NCBI GenBank assembly: GCA_004375725.1
Contig: SOKS01000046.1
Coordinates: 1 to 14,672, forward strand
Reading direction: 5' to 3'
DNA from: Dehalococcoidia bacterium
Lineage (GTDB): Bacteria > Chloroflexota > Dehalococcoidia > Dehalococcoidales > RBG-16-60-22
DNA: 14,672 nt
Numbering within the stretch: position 1 is the stretch's first letter; each line of letters starts with the position of its first letter. The notes under the pieces are model-generated. The model saw only the letters and a program-made list of their open reading frames with translations. It made no database searches and had not been told where the DNA came from. Positions 1-7,138 of this stretch are shown piece by piece. The position numbers and the translations under genes are program-made.

Positions 1-2
1 TT

Positions 3-728
3 TACGCCGGCATTGAATTTGAACAGGGCACGCCGGAAGCGATGAAGCTGATCCAGCTTACCGCGGAGACAAAGAGAGGCACCGTCCGCGAAGACTCTGG
101 CATCAGCCTGAAGGTCATTTCCGAAGCGGGAAGCCGGCGCATTGTCCGCTTTGCCTTTGAATATGCACGCGCTTACGGGAGGAAAAAGGTCACCGCCATC
201 AGCAAGGCCAATATCCTGAAATTCTCTGACGGATTATTTCTCAGGGTTGCCCGGGAAGTAGCCCAAGAGCATCCAGGTATTGAATTTGAAGACCGACTGG
301 TAGATAATATGACCATGCAGCTGGTGAAGAACCCGCGGCAGTTTGATGTCATCGTGGCGCCGAATCTGTACGGTGACATCCTGTCCGACCTTTGTGCCGG
401 GCTGGTAGGCGGACTGGGGGTTGCTCCCGGTGCCAATGTCGGCGATGATATCGCCGTTTTTGAACCGACCCACGGCAGTGCCCCTAAATACGCCGGGCAG
501 AACAAGGCGAACCCCATGGCCATGATGCTCTCCGGCGCTATGATGCTCAGGCGCCTCGGTGAGGAAAACGCTGCTGATAAACTGGAAAAAGCCATCGCTG
601 ATGTTATCGCCGAAGGCGAAAGCGTCACCTATGATATGCGACCTGATAGAGCCTCTGCTGTCGGCACTTCGCAGGTTGCCGATGCGGTAATCGAGAAACT
701 GGCGACGGGCCAAAGGGGGTGGGGCTGA
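3..728 (+). CDS. icd: NAD(P)-dependent isocitrate dehydrogenase, 3' part (5' end outside the window)
   Basis: Oxidative decarboxylation of isocitrate to 2-oxoglutarate in the TCA cycle, cytosolic. The frame is open from base 3, before the first internal ATG at 42, and reads YAGIEFEQGT, the continuation of the ENTEDLYAGIE block typical of NAD-type isocitrate dehydrogenases. Isopropylmalate dehydrogenases read differently there, which favours IDH. Visible further on are ISKANILKFSDG with the catalytic Lys, the metal-binding Asp block NLYGDILSD, and the cofactor loop THGSAPKYAGQNKANP. About 241 residues are present; roughly the N-terminal third is missing off the left edge. The gene ends in TGA and is followed immediately by the fumarase genes, so it is probably the upstream member of a TCA operon. 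NAD versus NADP preference cannot be settled from this part. A homoisocitrate or isopropylmalate role is possible but less likely. Confidence 0.9.
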   Translation, partial: YAGIEFEQGTPEAMKLIQLTAETKRGTVREDSGISLKVISEAGSRRIVRFAFEYARAYGRKKVTAISKANILKFSDGLFLRVAREVAQEHPGIEFEDRLVDNMTMQLVKNPRQFDVIVAPNLYGDILSDLCAGLVGGLGVAPGANVGDDIAVFEPTHGSAPKYAGQNKANPMAMMLSGAMMLRRLGEENAADKLEKAIADVIAEGESVTYDMRPDRASAVGTSQVADAVIEKLATGQRGWG

Positions 729-739
729 TAGTCGCGAAA

Positions 740-1585
740 GTGAGGGAAATAAAGGCCAAAGACATTACCGACGCGGTTGCCCAGCTCTGCCAGAAAGCCA
801 ATTTTGAGCTTGACGAGGATGTCCTGGCAGCACTGAAGCATGCCCAGCAGAGCGAGAAATCCCCTCTGGGCAAAGAGATATTGCACCAGCTGGTTGAGAA
901 TGCCCGTGTTGCGGAGGCCAAAAACCTGCCGCTATGCCAGGACTGTGGCAGTGCGGTTATCTTCCTCGAGGTGGGACAGGACGCGCACGTGGTCGGCGGC
1001 GACCTTGATGTGGCGGTGGGGGAAGGTGTCAGCCAGGGTTACACACAGGGATACCTGCGCAAATCAATGGTCAGCCAGCCGTTTTCCGAGAGAAAAAACA
1101 CCAAAGACAATACTCCCCCGATTGTTCATACCGAAATTGTGCCTGGAGACCATATCAGAATTATCTGTCTGCCCAAGGGAGCCGGTTCCGAAAATATGAG
1201 CCGTCTGGTGATGCTGCGTCCGGGCGAAGGCCGGGAAGGTATTATTGATTTTGTTGTCAGGGCCGTCGATGAGGCTGGGGCCAGTCCCTGCCCGCCGTTG
1301 ATTATCGGCGTGGGCATTGGCGCTACCTCGGAAGGGGTTATGCTGCTGGCCAAGAAGGCACTATTGCGACCTATAGGCCAGCCGAACCCTGACCAGGAAA
1401 TCGCGGCGCTGGAGAAAGAATTATTATCACGCATCAATGATTTGGGGATAGGGCCCCTGGGTGTGGGCGGCACCACAACGGCACTGGCAGTGCATGCCGA
1501 GGCCAGGCCGACACATATTGCCAGCCTCCCCGTAGCCATAAACTTTCAATGCCACTGTTCAAGACATAAGGAGGCCAGGCTGTAG
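740..1585 (+). CDS. fumA: Class I fumarate hydratase, alpha subunit (FumA N-terminal type)
   Basis: Half of an oxygen-sensitive [4Fe-4S] fumarase interconverting fumarate and malate; the partner is the next gene. I chose GTG at 740 because VREIKAKDI then aligns with the usual MREI start of the family. An in-frame GTG at 719 would add seven residues and overlap icd by 10 bp; AAAGGGGG at 712-719 touches it, so that start stays possible. Conserved blocks include the LCQDCGSAV cysteine (residue 73 counted from 719), VGGDL, GYLRKS, DNTPPIVHTEIVPGD, KGAGSENMS, SPCPPLIIGVGIG (Cys191), GGTTTALAVHAE and NFQCHCSRH (Cys278). The three cysteines fit the cluster ligands. Oddity: the family's CQDTG reads CQDCG here. 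Length (about 280 aa) is normal. Tartrate dehydratase uses the same fold, but the icd neighbour favours fumarase. Confidence 0.93.
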   Translation: MREIKAKDITDAVAQLCQKANFELDEDVLAALKHAQQSEKSPLGKEILHQLVENARVAEAKNLPLCQDCGSAVIFLEVGQDAHVVGGDLDVAVGEGVSQGYTQGYLRKSMVSQPFSERKNTKDNTPPIVHTEIVPGDHIRIICLPKGAGSENMSRLVMLRPGEGREGIIDFVVRAVDEAGASPCPPLIIGVGIGATSEGVMLLAKKALLRPIGQPNPDQEIAALEKELLSRINDLGIGPLGVGGTTTALAVHAEARPTHIASLPVAINFQCHCSRHKEARL

Positions 1586-2146
1586 ATGGAAGCGGTGCAT
1601 ATAACCATGCCTCTTGACCGAAAAACGATTAAGGAGTTGACCACGGGTACACCTGTGCTCATTTCCGGAATAATCTACACGGCGCGTGATGCTGCCCACA
1701 AGAGACTCGTAGAGGCGCTTAAAAGGAAGGAAGAACTGCCCTTTGTCTTAAAAGGGCAAACCATCTATTACACCGGACCTTCACCAGCCCGGCCGGGTCG
1801 CACCATCGGCTCTGCGGGACCCACCACCAGTGGTCGCATGGACATCTATGCACCCCGTCTGATGTCCGCCGGCGTGAAGGCGATGATTGGGAAGGGAAAC
1901 CGTTCCTCTGAAGTCAGAGAAGCGATGCAGAAACACAAGGCGGTTTACTTCATTGCCACCGGCGGGGCCGGGGCTCTGCTTGCCCAGTCGATTAAAAAGG
2001 CGGCGGTTATTGCCTATGAAGACCTGGGCCCGGAGGCAGTCAGGATGTTAACGGTGGATAATTTTCCGGCCATTGTAGCCAATGACATTTATGGAAACGA
2101 CCTGTTCGAGCAGGGCAAAGCCAAATACCGGAAGGAGAAAAGTTAG
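1586..2146 (+). CDS. fumB: Class I fumarate hydratase, beta subunit (FumA C-terminal type)
   Basis: Second subunit of the two-subunit fumarase; in this family it supplies substrate-binding residues that complete the active site. The ATG directly follows the alpha-subunit stop (TAG 1583-1585), and TAAGGAGG at 1566-1573 gives a Shine-Dalgarno site. At 186 aa it has the normal length. Recognisable blocks are VLISGIIYTARDAAHKRL near residues 24-41, IYYTGPSPARPG, IGSAGPTTSGRMD, MIGKGNRS, ATGGAGALLAQSIKKA, AYEDLGPEA and the C-terminal NDIYGNDLFE. The back-to-back arrangement with the alpha subunit indicates translational coupling. No frameshift or missing block was seen. The alternative would be the beta subunit of L-tartrate dehydratase, but nothing in the context suggests tartrate use. 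Confidence 0.94.
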   Translation: MEAVHITMPLDRKTIKELTTGTPVLISGIIYTARDAAHKRLVEALKRKEELPFVLKGQTIYYTGPSPARPGRTIGSAGPTTSGRMDIYAPRLMSAGVKAMIGKGNRSSEVREAMQKHKAVYFIATGGAGALLAQSIKKAAVIAYEDLGPEAVRMLTVDNFPAIVANDIYGNDLFEQGKAKYRKEKS

Positions 2147-2149
2147 CAC

Positions 2150-2491
2150 ATGGAATGTGTTTTTTGCCGGATTGTGGCCGGGGAACTGCCCAGCGATACG
2201 CTGTACCAGGATGAGCAAATTATGGCCTTTCGGGATATAAATCCCCTGGCGCCCACCCATGTGCTGATAATACCAAAGCGGCATATTAATTCTTTAGCCG
2301 ATTTAAGCGATGACGAAACACAGATTATCGGACATATGGCCGAGGTGGCCAACCGGCTCGCCAGGCAGGAAGGTATTGCCAGGAAGGGCTACCGGCTCGT
2401 GGTTAGCAGTGGGGAGGACGGAGGGCAGGTGGTCCCCCACCTTCACATGCACCTTCTCGGCGGGAGAAGGCTGTCGGACCGGCTGTGCTAG
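2150..2491 (+). CDS. HIT-family (HINT-like) purine nucleotide phosphoramidase/hydrolase
   Basis: Small cytosolic histidine-triad protein; HINT members hydrolyse AMP linked to amines or phosphates. At 113 aa it matches the HINT branch. Seen directly: CVFC at residues 3-6 (the zinc pair common in bacterial HINTs), FRDINPLAPTHVLIIPKRHI, and the triad HLHMH at residues 97-101 followed by LLGGR. The start is ATG, with AAGGAG at 2132-2137 inside the 3' end of the upstream beta subunit and a 3-bp intergenic gap, so it is very likely co-transcribed with the fumarase genes. Its stop TAG (2489-2491) overlaps the stop of the convergent NUDIX gene in a shared CTAG. The physiological substrate cannot be told from sequence. 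Confidence 0.93.
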   Translation: MECVFCRIVAGELPSDTLYQDEQIMAFRDINPLAPTHVLIIPKRHINSLADLSDDETQIIGHMAEVANRLARQEGIARKGYRLVVSSGEDGGQVVPHLHMHLLGGRRLSDRLC

Positions 2492-3030
2492 TCAGCCTTT
2501 TGCTTTCCTTTAGAGTATTCCAGGTAGGTAAGTAACCCGGCGATGCTCTTGGCATCGCAAATGCGTCCGGAGGCTATCAGGTCGGGAATTTCCTCAACCG
2601 GCACCCGGACGACGTTGATGCTTTCAGTATCTTCGGCGATTAACTGGCTTGGAACGAGGTCAGTGGCCAGGTAAAGGTAAAGATACTCGCTGCAGTAGCC
2701 CGGTGCCGAGTAGAAACCGCCCAGCCTCTGCATTTTCCGGGGCATGTAGCCGATTTCCTCCCTCAGCTCGCGGTTAACCGCCTCTTCAGGGTCTTCACCG
2801 GTGTCAATACCGCCGGCCGGTATCTCCAGCAGTTCCTTCTCCACCGGTTTGCGGAACTGCTTCACCAGCAGCACATTGTTGTTCTTATCGATGACGACGA
2901 CGGCAATGCAGTCGCTATGTTCCACGATTTCTCTAGTTGTCTGCCGTCCATTGCCCAGCCGAACGGAGTCCACTCTGAGTTTTACCACTCTTCCATCATA
3001 AATCAACTGGCTGGAAAGTGTTTCTTCCAC
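2488..3030 (-). CDS. NUDIX hydrolase, ADP-ribose pyrophosphatase-like
   Basis: Likely hydrolyses ADP-ribose or a related nucleoside diphosphate derivative to AMP plus a sugar phosphate. The complete NUDIX box, G-x5-E-x7-RELREEIGY, runs from Gly73 to Tyr95. The preceding KQFRKPVEKELLEIPAG segment and the downstream GGFYSAPGYCSEYLYLYLA segment are the usual marks of the ADP-ribose pyrophosphatase branch, where the E-x-x-E-x-PAG strand and the Pro-Gly residues shape the sugar pocket. The start is GTG at 3030, with AAGAGG about 10 nt upstream. Length is 180 aa, normal. It is the last gene of the nadK-GNAT-NUDIX unit (18-bp gap to the GNAT gene), which puts NADP synthesis and turnover of an NAD breakdown product in one transcript. 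Other NUDIX substrates cannot be excluded. Confidence 0.92.
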   Translation of the reverse strand: MEETLSSQLIYDGRVVKLRVDSVRLGNGRQTTREIVEHSDCIAVVVIDKNNNVLLVKQFRKPVEKELLEIPAGGIDTGEDPEEAVNRELREEIGYMPRKMQRLGGFYSAPGYCSEYLYLYLATDLVPSQLIAEDTESINVVRVPVEEIPDLIASGRICDAKSIAGLLTYLEYSKGKQKAD

Positions 3031-3048
3031 TGGATTACAACCTCTTAT

Positions 3049-3504
3049 TTAGAAATGGCGGATAAGAGCTACCTCACCGCAATCGGGGAATTTGGGACAG
3101 CGGTAGCATTCGATCCAGACCTTGCGCGGCAGCTCCATTTTATCTATCTGGTTGAGGCCGAACTTTTCAAAGAAGGCGGGCTGATAGGTCAGGCAAAAAA
3201 CGGTGGGGATGCCAAGCGACGCTACTTCTTTCAGGCAGGCTTCAATGAGCATGGTGCCTACACCCTGCTTCTGGTATTCCTCGGCCACGGCGACGGACTT
3301 GATTTCCGCCAGGTCCGACCACATGATGTGCAGTGCGGCACAGGCGACCACTCGCTCGCCCTGGCGATAAACAAAATAGTCGCGGATGTTTTCGTATATA
3401 TCACTCAATGAGCGGGGCAGCATTTCATCTTTGCCGGCGAAGTGGTTGATGAGCTGGTGGATTTGGGGTACATCCTGGATTTTGGCTTTTTCTACCGTGC
3501 TCAA
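3049..3504 (-). CDS. GNAT N-acetyltransferase, short ArgA-like (candidate N-acetylglutamate synthase)
   Basis: A single GNAT domain of 151 aa. The acetyl-CoA loop reads EEYQKQGVGTML (Q78-x-x-G81-x-G83), preceded by the AEIKSVAV strand. The C-terminal part, with FFEKFGL, DKMELPRKVW and a cysteine-containing CYRCPKFPDCGE, resembles the short stand-alone N-acetylglutamate synthases annotated as ArgA-type in anaerobes; these start arginine biosynthesis. That assignment comes from recall of the family, not a search. The start is TTG at 3504 with AAAGGA upstream; the next Met (residue 28) would cut into the fold. It begins one base after the nadK stop, so it is translationally coupled to NAD kinase. 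Oddity: Cys133, Cys136 and Cys142 could form a metal site. Confidence 0.85.
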   Translation of the reverse strand: MSTVEKAKIQDVPQIHQLINHFAGKDEMLPRSLSDIYENIRDYFVYRQGERVVACAALHIMWSDLAEIKSVAVAEEYQKQGVGTMLIEACLKEVASLGIPTVFCLTYQPAFFEKFGLNQIDKMELPRKVWIECYRCPKFPDCGEVALIRHF

Positions 3505-3505
3505 T

Positions 3506-4336
3506 TTAACGCTTTCCTTTCAGTTTTTGCTCCAGTGAGCGATAGAAGGTATCTTCGGGGTGGACCCGCAGGAATCGTGTCCGGTGTGGACTTTGTTTTA
3601 CCGTAATCACCGCTTCATCAGGAAGAGGCATATTGATATACCCATCGATGCTGAGTGTTGCCGGCTGTGTTGCCGTGACCCCTAACTGAACCGATGTTTC
3701 TGCCGGCAATACGAGTGCATAGTCTGAGCTGAGATGGGGCATGATGGGTACCAGCAGAAAATCCTTTGAGTGCGGGTACAGAATGGGTCCTCCGGCGGCC
3801 AGGGAATAACCGGTGCTGCCCGTAGCCGTCGCTACAATCACTCCGTCAGCTTTATAGTCGGTGATGTGCTTCCCGTTAAGGCTGGCTGCCACGCGAACCA
3901 GACGGGCAATGGCACCTCTCGCCACCACCACGTCATTCAGGGCATGGTAGGTGCTTGTCTTTTGACCACCAGCGGAAAGCTCGGCCAGAAGCATGGCCCT
4001 TTCATCAATCCATCCCTCTCCAGAAAGCAGGGCGGGCAACTTGTCGGAAGCCTCATCAACGCTGAGTTCGGTCATGAACCCGAGCTTGCCGAGGTTTATG
4101 CCGATTATCGGAATCATTCGCGGGACTACCGCCTGTGCCGAGCGCAGAATGGTACCGTCGCCGCCAACGCTCAAAACCAGGTCCGTATCGTCAAGTTGTG
4201 ACCGGGCAGCTTCACTCTCCCAGGCGGAGCAGAGCCAGGCAGTGATGCCGCGAGAAGCGAGGAAATCCTGCAACTGTTTCGCCTTGGACTTAGTAGCTTC
4301 AACTAAGGGGTGATAGAAAATACCAATATTTTTCAC
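3506..4336 (-). CDS. nadK: NAD kinase
   Basis: ATP- or polyphosphate-dependent phosphorylation of NAD to NADP, the only de novo source of NADP(H). The sequence shows the hallmark GGDG at residues 58-61 (LVLSVGGDGTIL), GINLGKLGFMTEL, ALNDVVV (Asn134-Asp135), the YKADGVIVATATGSTGYSLAAGGPI block at about 161-185, and the C-terminal LSIDGY segment. Length is 276 aa, normal. The start GTG at 4336 gives MKNIGIFYHP, as in many homologues; the Shine-Dalgarno (AGGG region) is weak. Small deviation: GSTGY where most homologues have GSTAY. It is first in a three-gene reverse operon and lies divergent to nusB, with a good TTGACA promoter in between. Confidence 0.95.
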   Translation of the reverse strand: MKNIGIFYHPLVEATKSKAKQLQDFLASRGITAWLCSAWESEAARSQLDDTDLVLSVGGDGTILRSAQAVVPRMIPIIGINLGKLGFMTELSVDEASDKLPALLSGEGWIDERAMLLAELSAGGQKTSTYHALNDVVVARGAIARLVRVAASLNGKHITDYKADGVIVATATGSTGYSLAAGGPILYPHSKDFLLVPIMPHLSSDYALVLPAETSVQLGVTATQPATLSIDGYINMPLPDEAVITVKQSPHRTRFLRVHPEDTFYRSLEQKLKGKR

Positions 4337-4391
4337 TGGAGTGCCCTGCTATGTCAGTAGAAACCGGTAACGACATGAAGAGGATAAGGGA

Positions 4392-4421
4392 AGTGTAGCA
4401 AGTATTACCTTTGGGTGTCAA
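4392..4421 (-). promoter_or_regulatory. Putative sigma70 promoter of the nadK operon
   Basis: On the reverse strand a perfect TTGACA (4421-4416) is followed by an 18-bp spacer and TACACT (4397-4392), four of six to the -10 consensus. Transcription would start near 4385, giving a leader of about 50 nt to the nadK GTG. The spacer is one base longer than ideal. Confidence 0.55.
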
Positions 4422-4448
4422 GGAAGATGGAGAATACACGGGTATACG

Positions 4449-4457
4449 TGCTATAAT
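4449..4457 (+). promoter_or_regulatory. Extended -10 promoter of nusB-acpP
   Basis: TGCTATAAT is a perfect extended -10 element (TG-n-TATAAT). No good -35 lies at the right distance, as expected when an extended -10 is used. Transcription would start about 4464, leaving a leader of roughly 19 nt. AGGAG at 4472-4476 sits six bases before the nusB ATG. Confidence 0.65.
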
Positions 4458-4482
4458 ATTTGCTTGATTTCAGGAGCAATAA

Positions 4483-4893
4483 ATGACCGGGCAAAGACGA
4501 AGGGCAAGAGCCGTTGCCTTGCAGGCAATGTACGAAATCGATACCACGCGGCATGAGGCGGAAGAAGTACTGGGCCGACTCCTGGCTGAGGAGAACCTGT
4601 CCGGGGATAATACTGCCTTTGTTCGCCAGATGGTGAAACAGGTGGTGGAGCACCAGGCGGAGATAGATGGTAATATCCAGCGATTTGCTCCGACCTGGCC
4701 CGTAGAGCAGCTCTCGGCCATTGACCGTAACATTCTCCGACTTGCAATCTCTGAAATTTTGTTTGATAATAGAGTAATAATTAAGGTAGCCATCAATGAA
4801 GCCGTTGAACTGGCTAAAAAGTTCGGCAGTGAAAATTCATCAAAGTTTGTCAATGGCGTACTGGGTTCAATCAGTGCGCTTGCTGAAAGATGA
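4483..4893 (+). CDS. nusB: Transcription antitermination factor NusB
   Basis: RNA-binding factor that with NusE (S10) binds boxA in rRNA leaders and promotes antitermination. The 136-aa all-helical protein shows the family's basic N-terminus (GQRRRARAVALQAMYEID) and the C-terminal signatures IDRNILRLAISEIL, VIIKVAINEAVELAKKFG and SSKFVNGVLGSI. The start is ATG with AGGAG six bases upstream. It is the first gene after an extended -10 promoter and is followed after 25 bp by acpP. No missing block. Confidence 0.95.
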   Translation: MTGQRRRARAVALQAMYEIDTTRHEAEEVLGRLLAEENLSGDNTAFVRQMVKQVVEHQAEIDGNIQRFAPTWPVEQLSAIDRNILRLAISEILFDNRVIIKVAINEAVELAKKFGSENSSKFVNGVLGSISALAER

Positions 4894-4918
4894 TATGTTT
4901 CCGGAAAGGGGGTAAAAC

Positions 4919-5179
4919 GTGGCGACAATTTACGAAAGAATAAAACCCATGGTTGTGGAGCAACTTGGTGTCGAAGAAGAAAACGTAAAACCTGACGCGA
5001 GCTTTGTGGAAGACATGGGAGCCGATTCTCTGGACCTGGTAGAGCTGATAATGTCACTGGAAGAGGCATTCAGCACCCCGGCGAAGAAGATTGAGATACC
5101 GGATGAAGATGCGGAAAAGATAGTTACCATTCAGGATGCGGTTGATTACCTTAAAGACCTGGGAGTAGAAGACAGTTAG
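4919..5179 (+). CDS. acpP: Acyl carrier protein
   Basis: Carrier of growing acyl chains in type II fatty acid synthesis through a phosphopantetheine arm. The attachment site is seen as GADSLDLVELIM, with Ser37 the modified residue. The protein is small and acidic (86 aa) with the helical pattern and the C-terminal TIQDAVDYL typical of AcpP. The start is GTG at 4919, with GGAAAGGGGG at 4903-4912 as Shine-Dalgarno. It follows nusB closely and is ended by a strong hairpin. The insert STPAKKIEIPDEDAE is slightly different from the common sequence but lies in a variable loop. Confidence 0.96.
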   Translation: MATIYERIKPMVVEQLGVEEENVKPDASFVEDMGADSLDLVELIMSLEEAFSTPAKKIEIPDEDAEKIVTIQDAVDYLKDLGVEDS

Positions 5180-5205
5180 GCTCTAATTCACGGCGAAATA
5201 TAATT

Positions 5206-5247
5206 AGCTCGACACGAAACCGTGTCGAGCTATTAGCATAATTTTTT
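5206..5247. terminator. Hairpin terminator between convergent acpP and the AOR gene
   Basis: A perfect 11-bp stem, AGCTCGACACG (5206-5216) with CGTGTCGAGCT (5221-5231), closes an AAAC loop. On the + strand the T-run (5242-5247) is about ten bases away; on the - strand the hairpin is followed by AATTATATTT. Its place between two convergent genes suggests it ends both transcripts, perhaps imperfectly. Confidence 0.7.
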
Positions 5248-5267
5248 CAGCAGTGTAACAGGCTGCC

Positions 5268-7136
5268 CTAGTTTCCTTTGCCAATATCCTTCACGGCGAA
5301 GTCCAAACCAAGTTCGCTCAGTTTTTCCCTGGTCGGGTTGCCGGTCTTCAAGTCCCAGCCCCGATAGGTGAAGTAATCGTCCTTCAATCGCTCCAGGGTT
5401 TCCTTGGGGATGTAGCTTCCCTGCATCGGTCCTTCTGGCACCGGCTCTTCCATGAACCGGATTGGAAGCTGGTCATCTTCGCGGGTGAATCCCTCCCTGG
5501 CGGAAAAGCAGCGGATAATGTTCCACTCCCGTTCCGCAATCTTCCTGGCCTGTTCGTAATTGAGTTCCCATCCCGTAACCGCATTCAGGACGTTTATCAT
5601 GCTATCGCTGATTTTGAGCGGCCCCCAGATGGGCTCAGCCAGATGGCATACCAGCATGGAGTCGCCGAGGATGAGCCAGTGATTGACTTCCGCGGCCAGA
5701 GCCCCTTTCCCCTCGAGCGTCTTGCGGTCGACCAGTCCGCTCTTCTCGGCGGTGGGTCGGATGTCGTGGTGGCTGCCGCCTCTGGGCCCGGTGGCATAGC
5801 CGACGGCGGCGGCGGGGAAGGGGCGACAGGTGTGCCCCGGCCACTCCAGCCCTTTGTTCTGGATGGCAAATCGGTCGGTGCCCTTGCCGACAATCTTGGC
5901 GGCGTCCCTCGTACCTTTGGCCAGCAGTTCCCCCAGTCCCTCCCTTTTGCCGATTTTTTCAATCACCTGGAGCATGCCATCGGCGTTGCCGAACCGCAAA
6001 TCAATTCCATCCGTGTCTTTTTTGGTGAAGATTCCTTTCTCATAGCATTCCATAGCCCAGCCAATGCTAACCCCGGTCGAGATGAGGTCGATGCCATAAT
6101 GGTCGCAGAGTTCGTCTGCCTTGCAGAGTACCTCTAGGTTGTCTACCTCGCAGATGCTGCCGAAAGCGTAAATCGTTTCGTAGTCGGCACCGTTAATGAC
6201 CGATTTGTACGGGCCCTTTGGCACCACGCTGTACTTGGTGCAGTTAATGGAACAGGCAAAGCAGGCGCGGTCGCCCTTGACCACCTGCTCCCTCATCACC
6301 TCGCCGGTAATATTTTTCATCCCTTTGAAAGTCTCCGTCTGCCAGTTTCGGGTGGGCAGGATACCGCCTTCGTTCATGGCGGCTACATTACGTGGTGTGC
6401 CGTACCCGGAAAGGCCCTGCACCGCCGGGGTGGTGGCAAAGAGCTCATTGATTCTGACAGCGGTGTTGTAGACTCTGAGCATATTGGGAACTGAAACGCT
6501 GCCGGTGCCTCTGACGGCGATTGCCTTGAGGTTTTTTGAGCCCATCACCGCCCCCATTCCGCCGCGACCGGCGGCCCGTATGTCGCAGAGGATCATGGCG
6601 TAAGGTGCTTTCTCCTCACCGGCCAGCCCGATGGTGGCGATGTGTATTTCCTCATCGCCAATCTCACTCCGCAGAATATCCTGTGTCGTGAACGGGTCTT
6701 TACCCCAGAGGTGGCTGGCATCTCTGATCTCAATCCTGTCATCGTCAATCCAGAGATATACGGGCTTGTCTGCCCGGCCTTCAATTATCAGGCCATCGTA
6801 ACCGGCGAATTTGAGCTCCGGCCCCAGAAAACCGCCAAAGATGCTGTGGAAAAACGATCTGGTATACGGTGATTTGGCACAGAACGAGGAGCGTGAGGCA
6901 GCCGGAATCATCGTGCCATTGACCGGACCGGTCATCATAACCAGCTTGTTTTCCGGTCCCAGCGGGTCGATTTTGGGCGGGATTTCTTCGTAGAGGATTC
7001 TGGCTGTTAACCCGACGCCGCCAACGAAGTCCCTGGCCCAGTCCTTCCTGAGGTCTTCCTTGGAAATACCTCTGTTGCTGAGATTGACCCTTAATAGCTG
7101 TCCCATATATCCGCCGTAAGGAAAATTCTTTGCCAT
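5268..7136 (-). CDS. Tungsten-dependent aldehyde:ferredoxin oxidoreductase (AOR family)
   Basis: Oxidises aldehydes to carboxylic acids, or the reverse at low potential, with electrons passing through a [4Fe-4S] cluster to ferredoxin. At 622 aa it is the normal length. N-terminal FVGGVGLTARILYEE and the RAAGRGGMGAVMGSKNLKAIA block (about 187-207) belong to the bis-pterin-binding domain. Cluster ligands are C292-x2-C295-x3-C299 plus Cys497. DHYGID (345-350) matches the pterin-binding DxxG(L/I)D motif, and the second copy reads DSMLVC (492-497) rather than DxxGLC. YET at 319-321 supplies the active-site Glu, and GGSHHD near 453-458 the His. ATG 7136 is preceded by GGAGGAGGT, which lies in the end of the MoaD-like gene 2 bp upstream. 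It is last in an operon with a ferredoxin and a MoaD homologue. Substrate is unknown. Confidence 0.93.
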   Translation of the reverse strand: MAKNFPYGGYMGQLLRVNLSNRGISKEDLRKDWARDFVGGVGLTARILYEEIPPKIDPLGPENKLVMMTGPVNGTMIPAASRSSFCAKSPYTRSFFHSIFGGFLGPELKFAGYDGLIIEGRADKPVYLWIDDDRIEIRDASHLWGKDPFTTQDILRSEIGDEEIHIATIGLAGEEKAPYAMILCDIRAAGRGGMGAVMGSKNLKAIAVRGTGSVSVPNMLRVYNTAVRINELFATTPAVQGLSGYGTPRNVAAMNEGGILPTRNWQTETFKGMKNITGEVMREQVVKGDRACFACSINCTKYSVVPKGPYKSVINGADYETIYAFGSICEVDNLEVLCKADELCDHYGIDLISTGVSIGWAMECYEKGIFTKKDTDGIDLRFGNADGMLQVIEKIGKREGLGELLAKGTRDAAKIVGKGTDRFAIQNKGLEWPGHTCRPFPAAAVGYATGPRGGSHHDIRPTAEKSGLVDRKTLEGKGALAAEVNHWLILGDSMLVCHLAEPIWGPLKISDSMINVLNAVTGWELNYEQARKIAEREWNIIRCFSAREGFTREDDQLPIRFMEEPVPEGPMQGSYIPKETLERLKDDYFTYRGWDLKTGNPTREKLSELGLDFAVKDIGKGN

Positions 7137-7138
7137 GA

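Noticed and set aside
173..713. Two reverse-strand frames of about 150 aa opposite the isocitrate dehydrogenase
   Set aside because: They lie wholly antisense to strongly conserved coding sequence, have no family features and no supporting ribosome site.
2917..3411. Forward 164-aa frame
   Set aside because: Antisense to the NUDIX start and the GNAT gene, both with clear family motifs.
5643..6137. Forward 164-aa frame, Gly/Ala-rich
   Set aside because: Antisense shadow of the GC-rich part of the AOR gene, with low-complexity composition and no recognisable domain.
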